Shown: positions 25,607-45,918, counted from the first letter of the stretch. The stretch: DNA of 64,000 nucleotides from Lamellibrachia columna (GCA_963662155.1 OY759266.1:9520098-9584097); one strand, 5' to 3'. Made by a program: numbers and translations. Notes: generated by a model not told the origin, from the letters alone.

Positions 25607-27728
25607 TCAGCATGCTGGTTGTATCGGTCGCTGTGGAATCTCCACCACATCAACATCTCGTACAGTGTCGAGACGTTGGTAGACTATCTTGTGCATTCCT
25701 TCGAACTTGAAGTAGCCGTAGAAGGGACGTGCGTTCAACATATACGGGAACCAGAACTGGTCGTCCGTCCACATGTTCTTGTATGGTATATTGTCGACGT
25801 GATACCATTCTGGTCGCATTTCTGTAAGACACCACCATAATATGGCTGCGTGTTAGGTTTAGTTTTGATTGTAGTTTTACTTAATTACAAATATAAAACT
25901 TACATCAAATATAAATGAAGACACCATTCGTGTACTTGATAGTTATAATTTCTTACTCATGTCATGATAGCCATTATAATGCCAATTTTGTGCATGACTA
26001 TAATTATGATGCACTGTTCATGTTTTATTTTAATTTATATTTATTTATATTTACACAGTGGTCTCTCACAATATGGACTCCTAGTGCACCAGCTTAAATA
26101 TAACAACTTCACAAAATCCAAGTTCTGCTCTGCACAGTTTTATGATAAATTGTGTCCGGGTTAATACAACATACATTAAATACATGGAACAATTTGGTCA
26201 TGTACGAACACATCTCATATAGTGATAGCATACTGCATATATTTTTGCTGAATAACAAAGTGAATAACAAGGCCCTCCCAATGACCCACCATCTGACTCC
26301 TTCACCGTGCCCTTCCATTGACTTGTGGTAAACACATGCACTTCCATTAGTTGTGGATCTCCCACAAACTCAAACATGAGAATTCCTATCTTGTGAAGTA
26401 TGTCCGCAACCAGGCCACATTCTTCCATCAACTCTCTGCAATAGTCCATTTCATATCAAAAGGCAACATGCATGTTCCTGTCAGAAATGAAAGCATTTTG
26501 ATTGGTTGTAGCTTGTGTATGTTCTGAGAAAAAAAACTTATTTGTGATAATAAGGATACTTTGTATGCATTCTTTATAACTGTGATTGAATATTAGAACA
26601 CAATAAATTTGATAAAGCTTACAATCTGCAATCTATGTCCCATTCTACAGAACACTCCAATAGCACACTCTATAATAGTGTTTTTTATCATGTAAGTCCA
26701 ATGTTGCCTATGAAGTCTGGTACAAATTATTAGTCTGAAAATACTTCAAAACTTTAATTTCTAAGCAGAAAAATGTTGCAAACTACAAGTGAAGTTACAT
26801 AAATATTCCATTAGCTTTGCACATACATTCTCAGATTATGACTAGAGATGATAGAACTTTACTGGCAAAATTAACAAAGAACACCTTTTTTGAAGAAATA
26901 ACCATGTGTTAATTAATCCAAACCAATATGTTAATTAATCATTTAAGCTGACCAATTGCAGTACAACAAGGACTCATGCTACAATGTACATACAATTAAA
27001 GTTGGAGTCATTATCATTATAATGATAATGTAGATTTTGTTACGTAAAGATTAATGATAATGAAAATTGTAATTATGTAATGTAATTATGATACTGAGTC
27101 ACATAATGATTCATATCAATCAATGCTGCATCATTCATTTTCATTATATTTATCTAATGCAGACCATTTGAAGCCAGTTTTAATAACACCATTATGACCA
27201 ACAGCCCATGTCAGTCGAAAATAGGTTCTTATTGCTAAGAGTAAAAAATGGCAAAAACTCTTTCCATTAGCAGCTTGCAGTTTGATAACAAAAGTGTTTA
27301 ATGTGAAAATGAAGATTATGTAAATAATATTCACAAAATAATTACTACAACACCATGGAATAGGGTAGGTGCTAAACTACATCTGTACTTTGAGGTGCCC
27401 CTCTTACCAGCACAAGTGTGAGTATCTTTAGAGAGAACAGGTGTGAATAGGATAGAAACCACAATAGGATTTTTGGTGGCAAAATCTGGCACAAATGGTT
27501 CCTCCCAAAAATAGGTTTGTGCTGGCAAAACCCAAACTTGATAACAAGACAAATAAATGACACAAGGTCTTACCGTTTAGCAGCATCTTCAATTGTTTCA
27601 CCAACTTCTACTTTGCCTCCAAATCCATTCCATCTGCCCAGTCCAAATCCCCTTTTCTTGTAGCCAAGGAGAATTTGGGTAGGTGTTTTCACAAAAGCCA
27701 AAGTCAACAGCTTATTGGTAACCATTAT
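25607..27728 (-). CDS. NUDT1: 7,8-dihydro-8-oxoguanine triphosphatase (MTH1), 170 aa
   Basis: It hydrolyses oxidised purine nucleotides such as 8-oxo-dGTP to the monophosphate and so keeps them out of DNA. The coding exons are 27725-27574, 26435-26290 and 25821-25607 (phases 2 and 1 join cleanly), giving 170 aa against 156 in human. The Nudix box G37-x5-E43-x7-R51-E52-x-x-E55-E56-x-G58 is complete. Asn33, Trp117, Asp119 and Asp120, which recognise the damaged base in human MTH1, sit at the same numbers. The intron after K50 splits the Arg51 codon inside the Nudix box. The ATG lies three bases after a strong acceptor (tattttcag), so a non-coding exon should exist upstream. The C-terminus ([14 protein letters not shown]) is about 14 residues longer than in human. 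Probably cytosolic; no signal peptide is seen. Confidence 0.95.
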
Positions 27729-27846
27729 CTGAAAATATGTAGAGGTAAGTCATTACTTAAGTTACAAAATATATGATCACTGTTAGTTTTACTCTGGATG
27801 TGCAGGTGGGCGGGAGGCGGGCGGTTGGGTGTGGGGGCGGGCGGAT

Positions 27847-28717
27847 GGAATTAATTAAGTGATTGTGTAAATGCCAGCACTGTCAATATGCTTAAAAACA
27901 CAACTGAATAGACAAACATCGGAGAAAGGCAGGCCAAACATAGGTTAACAATTATTGGACTCTCAACAAGGGACCAAAAGTAGTCTCGCTTATCCAATAC
28001 TCGCTCAACTTCAAGATCTCACCAAGAAAAGTCCTCAGAAACATGGTTAGCCTGTTACCCACTCCATTTTGTATCCAGGTGTTAGCTTGAGGGGCCATCC
28101 ATAAAGTATGTCATGCTAAGGGGGTGGGGAGGTGTCCCTGTTAACGTTACAGAGCATTACATGGGGTGGGTGGGGTGTCTTAAGCATTATTTGGGGGTTG
28201 GTGGGGTGTCTTGAGCGTTACATGGGGGTGGGTGGGTGGGGTGTGTTGAGTGTTACATGGGGGTGGGTGGGGTGTCTTGAGAGTTACATGGGGGTGGGTG
28301 GGGTGTCTTGAGAGTTACATGGGGTGGGTGGGTGGGGTGTCTGGAGCATTACATGCGGGTGGGTGGGGTGTGTTGAGTGTTACATGGGGGTGGGTGGGGT
28401 GTCTTGAACATTACATCGGGGTGGGTGGGTGGGGTGTCTGGAGCATTACATGCAGGTGGGTGGGGTGTGTTGAGTGTTACTTGGGGGTGGGTGGGGTGTC
28501 TTCAGCGTTACATGGAGGTGGGTGGGGTGTTTTGAGTGTTACATGGGGGTGGGTGGGGTGTCTTGAGCGTTACATTGGGGTGGGTGGGGTGTCTTGAACA
28601 TTACATGGGGGTGGATGGGGTGTCTTGGTAATCGTCATGTTCGTTATTAAAAAAGTTTTTCTTGCTCGTCTAGCTGTCAATATCAGACTGATAGCATAGA
28701 TTGCAATGCCAGTTTTG
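27847..28717. repeat. Tandem duplication, unit 1, with G-rich minisatellite
   Basis: From GGAATTAATTAAGTGATTGT to GCAATGCCAGTTTTG this is nearly identical to 28800-29640. The first 240 bases are unique-looking sequence. The rest is a minisatellite of about 30 bp (TTACATGGGGGTGGGTGGGG then TGTCTTGAGCG), about 15 units. The word GGGGCCATCCATAAAGTATG just before the array resembles the end of a dispersed DNA transposon. Confidence 0.92.
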
Positions 28718-28799
28718 TCAGTTTTGTCAGTTTGGTCAGGTTTCTGTAGTTACAGTGGTGCACTCTGGTGAGTAACATAAGGGATGTGACATAATGAAT

Positions 28800-29640
28800 G
28801 GAATTAATTAAGTGATTGTGTAAATGCCAGCACTGTCAATATGCTTAAAAACACAACTGAATAGACAAACATCGGAGAAAGGCAGGCCAAACATAGGTCA
28901 ACAATTATTGGACTCTCAACAAGGGACCAAAAGTAGTCTCGCTTATCCAATACTCGCTCAACTTCAAGATCTCACCAAGAAAAGTCCTCAGAAACATGGT
29001 TAGCCTGTTACCCACTCCATTTTGTATCCAGGTGTTAGCTTGAGGGGCCATCCATAAAGTATGTCATGCTAAGGGGGTGGGGAGGTGTCCCTGTTAACGT
29101 TACAGAGCATTACATGGGGTGGGTGGGGTGTCTTAAGCATTATTTGGGGGTTGGTGGGGTGTCTTGAGCGTTACATGGGGGTGGGTGGGTGGGGTGTGTT
29201 GAGTGTTACATGGGGGTGGGTGGGGTGTCTTGAGCGTTACATGGGGGTGGGTGGGTGGGGTGTCTGGAGCATTACATGCGGGTGGGTGGGGTGTGTTGAG
29301 TGTTACATGGGGGTGGGTGGGGTGTCTTGAACATTACATCGGGGCGGGTGGGTGGGGTGTCTGGAGCATTACATGCAGGTGGGTGGGGTGTGTTGAGTGT
29401 TACATGGGGGTGGGTGGGGTGTCTTCAGCGTTACATGGAGGTGGGTGGGGTGTTTTGAGTGTTACATGGGGGTGGGTGGGGTGTCTTGAGCGTTACATTG
29501 GGGTGGGTGGGGTGTCTTGAACATTACATGGGGGTGGATGGGGTGTCTTGGTAATCGTCATGTTCGTTATTAAAAAAGTTTTTCTTGCTCGTCTAGCTGT
29601 CAATATCAGACTGATAGCATAGATTGCAATGCCAGTTTTG
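28800..29640. repeat. Tandem duplication, unit 2
   Basis: Second copy of the preceding unit with few differences. It is about 30 bases shorter, which equals one minisatellite unit. Confidence 0.92.
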
Positions 29641-29869
29641 GGGTATATTTAAACTGAATTGGACCAAAAAAGGAATGCGGACCCTACTGTGTGTTAGTGA
29701 AGTCTATAATGGCACGCAAAAAGGTGGGAGGGCAGTTTCGTACAGGCCAGCATTGCAAAGCATGACAAGGGTGTGGGGGGTCTGAAAACTTTACTGATAA
29801 TTTTTTTTCTTCTCAAAATGAGGATTCGTTCGAACTCCAACCCCCCCCAGGATGGGCATGAATACTGTT

Positions 29870-30290
29870 TTGTATGATTTAACTTTTCAGTGTGACATTT
29901 GTGTCAATATAATCAATGTTTAAAGTTGATTCGAACTACATCGAATACACTGATAAAACTTATTTTGATGAATAAGCGAAATCCCAAATGAGAGAGCTAT
30001 AAATTGTCTAATTATGTATGAATTCACTCAGAATATGGGTGTATAAATAAAATTCCAGTCACAATGAAGACAATTCGGTTTGGATACAGGCTCTGGTGCG
30101 TCGACAAACAGTGGCGCCACACCCCGGAGCCTAAATATTCGAAGCTAGATATAAAGCTACCTACGAACAGTGCCCGAACCTTCGTACAAGCCAGGACCGA
30201 GTCCGAGTGGCGTTTCTCCAGTTCAGAAGTATCCACGCCCCTTCCGCTACTAGTAACTGGTGAAATGTAGTGCGGCAGTTATGAATATAC
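29870..30290. repeat. Dispersed repeat, copy 1 (second copy 31880-32150)
   Basis: GATTTAACTTTTCAGTGTGA and about 270 following bases recur about 2 kb downstream with roughly 80% identity by eye. An open frame of 68 codons at 30064-30270 (+) starts inside it. It is frame-broken in the other copy, so I do not call it a gene. From 30290 to 31880 no gene is seen. Confidence 0.75.
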
Positions 30291-31879
30291 ACTTAAGCGT
30301 ACAATTTTTCAAACTATACGTTACGACGCGCTGTGTTCGTATAATAATAATTATTACACTATGGTACAATACCTCGAGGAGTGTTTCTCAGTGTCGCTGC
30401 GTGTTGGAATAGATCTGAACTAAACGCCACATGCGACCTCTGTCGGACACAGCTGCTAAATTGCTCACGTGAAGGCTCGTCCGCCCCACTCTTGGTCTCT
30501 GGGGCGGGCGTCCGCGGGGGGGATTTACGTAAGCGCCGATTTGGGCTTTCCGTAGCCAAATGGCTACGGAACTAATAACTTAAGTTTTAAAACCGATACG
30601 CACTAACCGTTTCACATGTGTATTCTGTGACATACAACCAACACTTGGGCGTCAAGAAACTGAAGAAATGTGCTCCAAATAATTATTTATAAGTATAATT
30701 ATTTATCGGTCACACAGAAAAGATTTCATAAATAGCCGCCATACTGTGCACGTGATGTTGACTTTGGGTCACGTGCTCAAACGCGATTTCGTGTAGAATG
30801 AGGCCAGAGTGGGCCAGCAGCACAGACATAAATAAAACACCCGTTAATGAGTTACTAGTTTATAGGGAGATGATTAATGATGTAACTCTATGGCCAGCAG
30901 ACGGCAATTCTTAGCGTGACCTTATATCGATCGACGATAATCCAGTTTGGTAATCTCGCTCACAACAACATCCGGTTATATACAAATGTTGACAAGCACA
31001 TGCGTTCTGACAAAAAGGTAATAATTTCACACTTTTACATGGTTATTGTCAGGTAACTTTAGTGATATACATGTAAAAATGCATACAGACACGAAAGACG
31101 TGTTTATTGCTCTGTTTATGGCGTTTTTGTAAGGTTTCACGTTTCATGAAAATACTTACGCTTTTGATGAACGAGATATTCGCCCTACTACAGCAACAGC
31201 CAGATAAAAAAAAATTGTAGGGCGATTGACTTTGCCTAGAAGGGATCATGCCTCAGTAGAATGTAGGGCACAGAATTTTAGATGTGTAATTTAAAAAAAA
31301 TCATATCATCTGACATAACTGCATTTGGGCAGACACATTGGCAAGTTTGCTGGTTGAACATGTTAGCAGTGTAACAGTGGATTTTTAGATGATTTAAATA
31401 GGCGGACGGATTTGTGGCAATTTTTCGCCACAAGGCAAGTGTGCGTAGTAATTTATGCAGAAATTGGTAAATATTGACGGGTATGGCACGTTCAGCCGTT
31501 TTAAATGAATTAGAAATATATGGCTAATTCATAAAATAAGAGTGTACTTTTATCAGTTTATAAGATGCAATTCGAATTAACTATAAACATTGATTATGTT
31601 AGCACAAATGTCAGACTGAACAGTTAAACCAGGCCCAAAAAATTCTTAATGCAGCATCTCGATAATGACGCCAATTGGTTGCTGGTGCTTCACGGGAACG
31701 CCTACACAAACTGGAATGGTGACAGTGGGTAACAACGAGACCATGGCTCTGTGACCACACTCTCTTTTGGGCGAAGGCGAACGAGAGTCGAATAAGCGAG
31801 ACTAGAGTACATCTAGTCTCATGAAGCGCCAGCAGCCAATCAGCGTCATTATCGAGATTCTACACTAAACAAATGTGTC

Positions 31880-32150
31880 TGTCTGATTTAACTTTTCAGT
31901 CTGACAGTTGTGTCAATATAATCCAAGTTTAAGATTAGTTCAAATTGCATTGTATAAACTGATAAAACTCCACTCTTATTTTATGAATTAGACAAATGCC
32001 CGGATGACATCTTAATTAGCTAATTATGTATGCCCCTGAATCTGGTTGCGTACACAATTTCTGTCACAATGAAAGGTACACGTTGCATCCAGGCGAAGAT
32101 GTGTGCTATAAACGGTGGTGCCACAGCACGGAACCTGGATAATCGAGGCA
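31880..32150. repeat. Dispersed repeat, copy 2
   Basis: It matches 29870-30150, including the 'acactgataaaact' and 'ggtgccaca' words, with small insertions and deletions. Confidence 0.75.
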
Positions 32151-32156
32151 GCCGAG

Positions 32157-32349
32157 TACAGCGGACTACGCATAATTAACAGAATCATTGATAATATAAT
32201 TAGCTACTTAATAGAATCAAATACATTGGCGGGGGCGGAATCATTCCCTATTTCCGCTGTTTTAGAGTGCACCGCTTAAGAGAATCAGCCGCTTAACATA
32301 CCCAAATTGTTTTGACCGGAAGTGATTCTGTTAAGCGGAGACTGCTGTA
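32157..32349. mobile_element. Short MITE-like element with inverted ends
   Basis: The left end (TACAGCGGACTACGCATAAT then TAACAGAATCA) and right end (TGATTCTGTTAAGCGGAGAC then TGCTGTA) are imperfect inverted repeats of about 30 bases, bounded by TA. The length is about 190 bp. The TA boundaries fit a Tc1/mariner-pogo type MITE; the assignment is inferred. Confidence 0.6.
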
Positions 32350-32437
32350 GCTAATGTACGTAGGCCGTATACGTTCATGTACATGGTAAAAACGCAGATA
32401 AAACCGAATGCATCATACAAAATTGTCGGGCGATAAA

Positions 32438-32512
32438 GGGGCGCGGTGGCTTAATTTGGCGGTAGGATGCCGGACTGTCAATTGAGGGGACCGGGGTTCG
32501 AGTCCACTTGCT
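32438..32512 (+). mobile_element. tRNA-derived SINE head
   Basis: It carries a box A-like GTGGCTTAATTTGGCGG and a box B GGTTCGAGTCC (32495-32505) at tRNA spacing. The 3' side does not complement the 5' GGGGCGC, so no acceptor stem forms. It is a tRNA-derived repeat and not a working tRNA gene. The SINE tail beyond 32512 was not delimited. Confidence 0.7.
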
Positions 32513-33184
32513 GATGTTTTCAAGCTTGACCAATTTCGATCACCCCACGTTGCCTGTGTCTTTCGTTGATGCCTTCTACTTGGTATCTATGTCAGGGGAA
32601 GCAAAATATCCAACAATGGATTCACAAATAAACAAAACATATATAGTGGCATATGTGAAATGTAGCCAAATTTTAATGTGTATAGACCGTTATAAATACT
32701 TTAAAACACCTTCCAACACAACACAATGTACCTGGAGAAAACAAAACGAATAAAACATACCACAACAAGTAACGAATAATACAAGAACACAATTTAATTA
32801 GTTCATAAAAGCGGAGTTTCGATTTGTTAGTTGTGCATCAATATACAAACAAACTAACATGTTTCGGACATCTTGCAAACATTGGGTCTCTCAACAGAAA
32901 CAGTTGAAGCGGTTTGGTCAGACTGAGTGACCTGTATATTGAAGAGGCATCAGTATTGAAAAACATTCATTTGAGGTAACATTAATTTTTTTTCTTCAGA
33001 TTACTGGCAATGTAAGTTAATTTCCCAAATTTGCGCACGCATGCAGTGTCAATGCATTTCAAAACAGAATTGATAAGTATCTGATAAAGTAGTATATCTC
33101 ACAAAGGTGAGAAACCTTCCTTCTTTCCCGCCAGGTCTTGCTGGATGGAATGGCAATTTTGTTGCCTTGTCGTCATCCACCTCT

Positions 33185-41085
<7,901 letters not shown>

Positions 41086-41415
41086 GCAAGAATGCGAGAC
41101 GGAGATTTGCTGACAAGAAAGGCGCCGCGCCTTTGATACATAAATAGAACTGCTATAGTGCCGCTACTAAACAAACACGCCACACGAACGAGGACACAAA
41201 TACCACCACCTTGTGTATTCATAATTATTAATCTAGTGCAGGTGGTCATACCTCATGATAATTACACATGTGACCATATTGTTGTAGATTCATGTAAGCT
41301 GCAACGTTCCTTGGTTTGTGCTTGATGCATGATTACTGTAAAAACATTTCTTTTTTGCTGATTGTGAGATTACCATTTTGGTTTCATGCTATGGTCCTTT
41401 CGCTAGAAAAGGCAA

Positions 41416-41505
41416 TAGATGCAAGCGTCTTTAATCTCTAGCGGAAATCTCAAGATGCATGCAATTTTTTTTATTTCCGCTAGAGATTAAAGGCGCTTGC
41501 ATGCA
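41416..41505. repeat. Hairpin-forming inverted repeat
   Basis: The left arm (AGATGCAAGCGTCTTTAATC then TCTAGCGGAAAT) and right arm (ATTTCCGCTAGAGATTAAAG then GCGCTTGCATGCATCT) pair over about 32 bases with few mismatches. The loop is about 25 bases. It lies between the CALHM and homeobox genes and is possibly a small MITE. Confidence 0.85.
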
Positions 41506-41861
41506 TCTTAAGTTAACGTTCTTTTGAGGTAAAGCTACATATGTTTGTCGTTGAATTATAATGCATACCCAGTACTACGTATTTTTTTTACATAAGATAT
41601 TAATTATTTTTATATCATAGTTGTAATATTTGTTATATTTTTACTGTATATTATTGTTAGTTTGGACACCGTATTAATGTAACTATCTAACTTGTAATCA
41701 ATAACCACCGTTTTAATAACCAATTTTTATATTATTTGGCATGAATATTTTCACAACTGTTCAAAGTAAAATAGTGAGAATGCTGTAAAACTTCCAACTT
41801 TACTTTTGTATTGAAGACGAATGCATATTACAACAAAGCAAGCGTACTTTGGACGTCATGA

Positions 41862-42085
41862 GCGACATTACCAAATGTAATACAAATGGCAGTAGAGTTG
41901 CAACGAAATATACATTAGCGACGTTACCAAATGTAATACAAATAGCAGTACAGTTGCAACGAAATATACATTAGCGACGTTACCAAATGTAATACAAATG
42001 GCAGTACAGTTGCAACGAAATATACATTAGCGACGTTACCAAATGTAATATAAATAGCAGTACAGTTGCAACGAAATATACATAT
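41862..42085. repeat. Tandem repeat, 56-bp unit, four copies
   Basis: GCGACGTTACCAAATGTAAT then ACAAATGGCAGTACAGTTGC and AACGAAATATACATTA, repeated with a period of 56. Confidence 0.93.
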
Positions 42086-42317
42086 TTGCTAATATCCACA
42101 GAAAACCTATAACGGTGCAAACTATTACTAAATACACTAACTACACATTGATACACTGAAGTCATAGCCTCTCTGGCTAGATAAATTCCATATGTGTCCT
42201 TCCCATCACAAACAAAACAATGTCTTCTGTTGCCAATCGCATGTAGATTCCGTGCTGTGCTTGGCCGAGTACCACTTGAGCGACAAGTCTGTGACAGAAA
42301 TTATGGACAGGCGACAT

Positions 42318-44751
42318 TCACGAGTCGGACAGCGGCGATATCGGCGACTGTAGCAAGCATGGACTGAAGAAGGGCGGGTGGGGTGTGAAGACGTGACCAC
42401 TGCCAGCTAACCCCGGGGATACGTACAGAAGCGGCGGGGTGTTGACGACGCCCGAGCTTTGTCGCCTAGTTGGTTGTCTCTCCCACGGTCTTACGGGTAG
42501 AAAGCGCTCTTCTTCCCTGCTGGCCGGGATGGCGGGCGGGCAGTTGCTGGGACTATCCGTGCGGGCGCGGGAAGTAGATGGGATTGCCGGCGAAAACGTC
42601 ACGGGAGACGCCCAGCCAAACGGAGTCACTCCCGGTGAGTATTGTGGTAGTATCCACAACGGCGTCCCGATTTTACTACTGAAAACCAAGTCGGAGAGAT
42701 ACGTAACATTTGGTTCGCTCTTTTTTTATTTAAAACGTTATCCAGAAAAGAGATCGGTTGATGACTAATAACGTAACCGCAAATGGGAGTGAATACGCGC
42801 ACCCCCCCTCCCCCCACACACACCCACAACAAAAACAATTGTCTACGTATACGCTATCAATATCCGATGTCTTGTTCTTTGCACTTCACATGTTATAAAC
42901 CTCATAGCATAATATTATAGGTACTACCGTTTTGAGGGCCAACCTCCCACCTGTTTTGGGGCCAACCTACCATCTCCCACCTGTTTGAGGGGCCAACCTC
43001 CCATATCCCACCATATTTGAGAATCCACCTCCCACCACTTCTGAGGCCAACCTGCCACCTGCCACACACCCCTCTATAGTTCACATTGTTAACGAAGGGC
43101 AGGACAGCCACAATTTATAATCAACTTTGTGAATATCGCTATGTCAACACAGTTCAACTATTTTCAAACCAGTAGCAATAAACATAGGTTAAATAAAACA
43201 CGTACGCGAAATCGAACGCAGTGTAGGCCGGTCCTACGCCAAGACGCGACGCACCGTCGACGACACCGGCCAAAGGCACGCAGATGGGCGACGGGAGTCC
43301 GTCTGGCGCTCGACTACTCCGCGCTGTCGCGTACGTTGCGTTGATCTCCCGGGGAAGTTGCAGCGGAGGCGGTCTCTTCAGCTGTCGCTTGCGAAGTTTT
43401 GAGCGGCGATTTTGAAACCACACCTGTGACAAACAAATCGTGCAGATTTGAAATTTGTAATTCTGAAAATAAAAACTCAATAGTATGAAATCGCTAAAAG
43501 CCGTTCAGTATTTTAGAATAGGCCCAGTAGATCATATTTATCAAGCATGAAAATATAAGGCTATGTCGACAGACTACTTAAAATGTGCTATAGGCTCTAC
43601 CGTGCGATTGATAAAAAACGCCAAACCAACTCGACTCGAATGTAATAATTCGTATAATAAATCCGCATTTCATCTAAACGTGCTCAGATTCAAGCAAGAA
43701 ACTATGGGCAGAGTCAAAACACAAACGGTCGAAACATATCTGTGAGTTGGGTTGTTAATATAATTCGTGTTTACTGCTGTCTTAAACACAATGAGCACAC
43801 CAAAAATCATGTTCTGAAGCAGCAGCTTAACTCAAGCATTTAACTATTCCTATTAATGCATGTTTGCCTACATATTTCCCAGTATTGCTGCATGATTAAA
43901 TAATTATTAATTACATATTTAGAATACATTCGTATTATTATTATAAATAATATGTTTACATTATAGTCAGCCCGGTAATGAAGAGATTTGGCCACAACGC
44001 AGTTGCGCATTGGGTACGGAGGGAGACTGGTAATATCAGCTTTACCTGAATGCGATCCTCGGACACGGATAGATCGGACGCCAGTTGCTCCCGAAGGATG
44101 ATGTCGGGGTACCGGTCGACGATGAAAACGCTTTCCAAACGCCGAAGGTCTGAAGCACTGAACTGTGTCCGGTCGCGGCGGCGTCTGTGCGGCGGTGCGT
44201 GACCACGGCCCACAACGGCGCGTTCCGCCAGACTTCGCGCCATCGACAACGTCGCTGTCGACATCGCATTCTCCGTGTCCGATTCGTATCCGCTCGATAC
44301 ATCTTCAAACAATAATATTTCGTTAAATAATTAGCACACAAATGTATTATTAATTATTATGACAGCAATCTTACGTAGACTACGGTTTTAGAACGACGTT
44401 ACTTAAATGCAACACATGAATGGAATAGCGTCTATGGACTACATAAAACAGAATGACGTTGTTGTTATCCTGCAGTAGCAACCCACCAATCGGCGACGGA
44501 AGTCGTTTCATCATTCGATTTAACTAATCTGAATATATAGTAAATATACCTTTATAGCTGTCTGACATTGACTTAAGCCCATTCGAAATGATTGCAATAA
44601 AACAGCGTTGATTACAAAACGGACCTGTATTGCGTATGCCTATTCTAACGTATGCCTATTCTAACGTATGCCTATTCTAACGCCCGCGTATGTGTAACGC
44701 CTTACCTTTCTTTTCATCAGGAGACAGAGCGTCTGACTTGGAATCCATCAT
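42318..44751 (-). CDS. PRD-class (paired-like) homeobox transcription factor, 293 aa
   Basis: Four exons join in frame: 44751-44706, 44302-44046, 43423-43206 and 42678-42318. The homeodomain is residues 56-115, starting RRRRDRTQF, with LESVF in helix 1, RYPDI and REQLASDLSVSEDRIQ, then VWFQNRRSK. Leu16, Phe20, Trp48, Phe49, Asn51 and Arg53 are present and position 50 is Gln. The intron falls exactly between homeodomain positions 46 and 47, as in most PRD-class genes, and YPD is typical of that class. No paired domain or OAR motif is seen. The C-terminal half is Pro/Ser-rich and ends QSPISPLSDS. It binds DNA in the nucleus as a transcriptional regulator. The helix 1 and 'RIQVWFQNRR.K.RK' sequence slightly resembles Prop-type proteins, but I cannot assign an orthologue. 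Exon 3 would also read on to a stop at 43154 if the GC|GTACGT donor were skipped. Confidence 0.9.
42935..43075. repeat. Polypyrimidine dispersed repeat in homeobox intron 3
   Basis: 'ggggccaacctcccatctcc' type units, as at 38567 and 62473. Confidence 0.8.
44632..44688. repeat. Tandem repeat, 18-bp unit, three copies
   Basis: CGTATGCCTATTCTAACGTA pattern with a period of 18, in intron 1 of the homeobox gene. Confidence 0.88.
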
Positions 44752-45239
44752 GAGACGATTGTGTTCCAGTTTCCAAGATGTGTCTGCGCGAACCGAAGAT
44801 CGAGACTGTGTGCTCTAACTGCGCGCGGCTAACCCTTTAAGTGCGCGCCGTTCTACTGGGTCCACCACGGGTGAAGCCATGTACGCCAGGAGGGTGTACC
44901 CAGCTAATCCTTGCCCATGAAGCCACAACCACACAAATAAAGAGTCAATTTTAGCATTTCACATTTTGAAGTGCGGAACAAAGAACGCGTCTATGGAATG
45001 CACGAACACTCCTATATTTACGTCCTCCATCACCTCACAATGACAAGTTTATCAGAAATCGCAAGTTTAATTAATTAAATTCCGTGCACATACACGCGTT
45101 ATTCAAACTTAATTAATTAAGTCAGTGTTAATTATTGTCAGCATTGCTGACATATCCGTCCAACAATAGCGTTTCCCATCCCGGTTTTGCTTTGTTCGCA
45201 GTTGCCCTCTTGTCTAGTACATATTGGGCTTCTGTTCAT

Positions 45240-45374
45240 ATCAACGGAGCGCGGAGCGCGGAGCGCGGAGCGCGGGGCACTGCGTACGGGGCACGGGGCA
45301 CGGGGCACGGGGCACGGGGCACGGGGCACGGGGCACGGGGCACGGGGCACGGGGCACGGGGCACGGGGCACAGG
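45240..45374. repeat. GAGCGCG and (GGGCACG)n short tandem repeats
   Basis: Four units of GCGGAGC are followed by about 13 units of GGGCACG. The Arg-Gly-Thr-Gly-His-Gly-Ala frame is open only because of the repeat. From 44760 to 45240 no gene is seen beyond the 5' flank of the homeobox gene. Confidence 0.95.
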
Positions 45375-45918
45375 CACGAGGCAAACAACAAACCGCATTC
45401 ACATGGCTTCGGAGACGTTGGCGTGGCTTCCACGCGACTATTGTTCTTGCGGCGATTCAGCGCTATTACACCTACTTTTGATGCACGGCAAAACTGCTCG
45501 CCTTGGCATGTTATGCACGTAACATTAACCTGACTAAACAAGGGAAATCCTACTGTGTGACTGAATACGAAATAAAAGCTGACCAAAACCGTGCTTATGC
45601 TATGTAGGCCTAGGTGTTATTTGATATTGTATATGTATATTTTCATCAGTATTTTCGTTGTTTGTATGAACCCGTTTTCTGTTTACTGAATTCAGTGCCG
45701 GATTAACCATGGTGCAAGCGGCGGTACACTCGTACCAGCGCCCCCTCCCCCCCACACACACACAAAGGGGCCCAAAAAATAATCATAATCCATAAGATAG
45801 ACCAGCATGGAAATGTTGATATAAATTAGGCAGTCCTTCTGTTAAAATCGTTTCTACATACTACTTCTTGAACGAATCGAGTTCAAAAATGCCGAGGCTG
45901 GGCAACTAGGGATGGTGA

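Noticed and set aside
28250..29520. Trp/Gly-rich repeat proteins on the plus strand
   Set aside because: Translation of the 30-bp G-rich minisatellite.
30064..30270. 68-codon open frame as a small gene
   Set aside because: It lies in a dispersed repeat whose second copy (about 32070) has a broken frame.
32438..32512. A functional tRNA gene
   Set aside because: Boxes A and B are present, but the acceptor stem does not pair and no CCA-side discriminator is seen; a SINE fits better.
42439..42768. A plus-strand gene with a GTGAGT donor at 42634
   Set aside because: The minus strand of the same DNA is the in-frame last exon of the homeobox gene; the plus-strand reading has no partner exon.
43154..43423. 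Homeobox protein ending at the stop at 43154 (190 aa)
   Set aside because: A GC|GTACGT donor at 43206 joins in phase to a Pro/Ser-rich exon at 42678-42318 with an open frame to its stop. The read-through end (FAYVFYLTYVYCYWF) looks like translated intron.
45135..45586. Arg-Gly-Thr-Gly-His-Gly-Ala repeat protein
   Set aside because: Seven-base GGGCACG repeats keep all frames open; no splice or start context.
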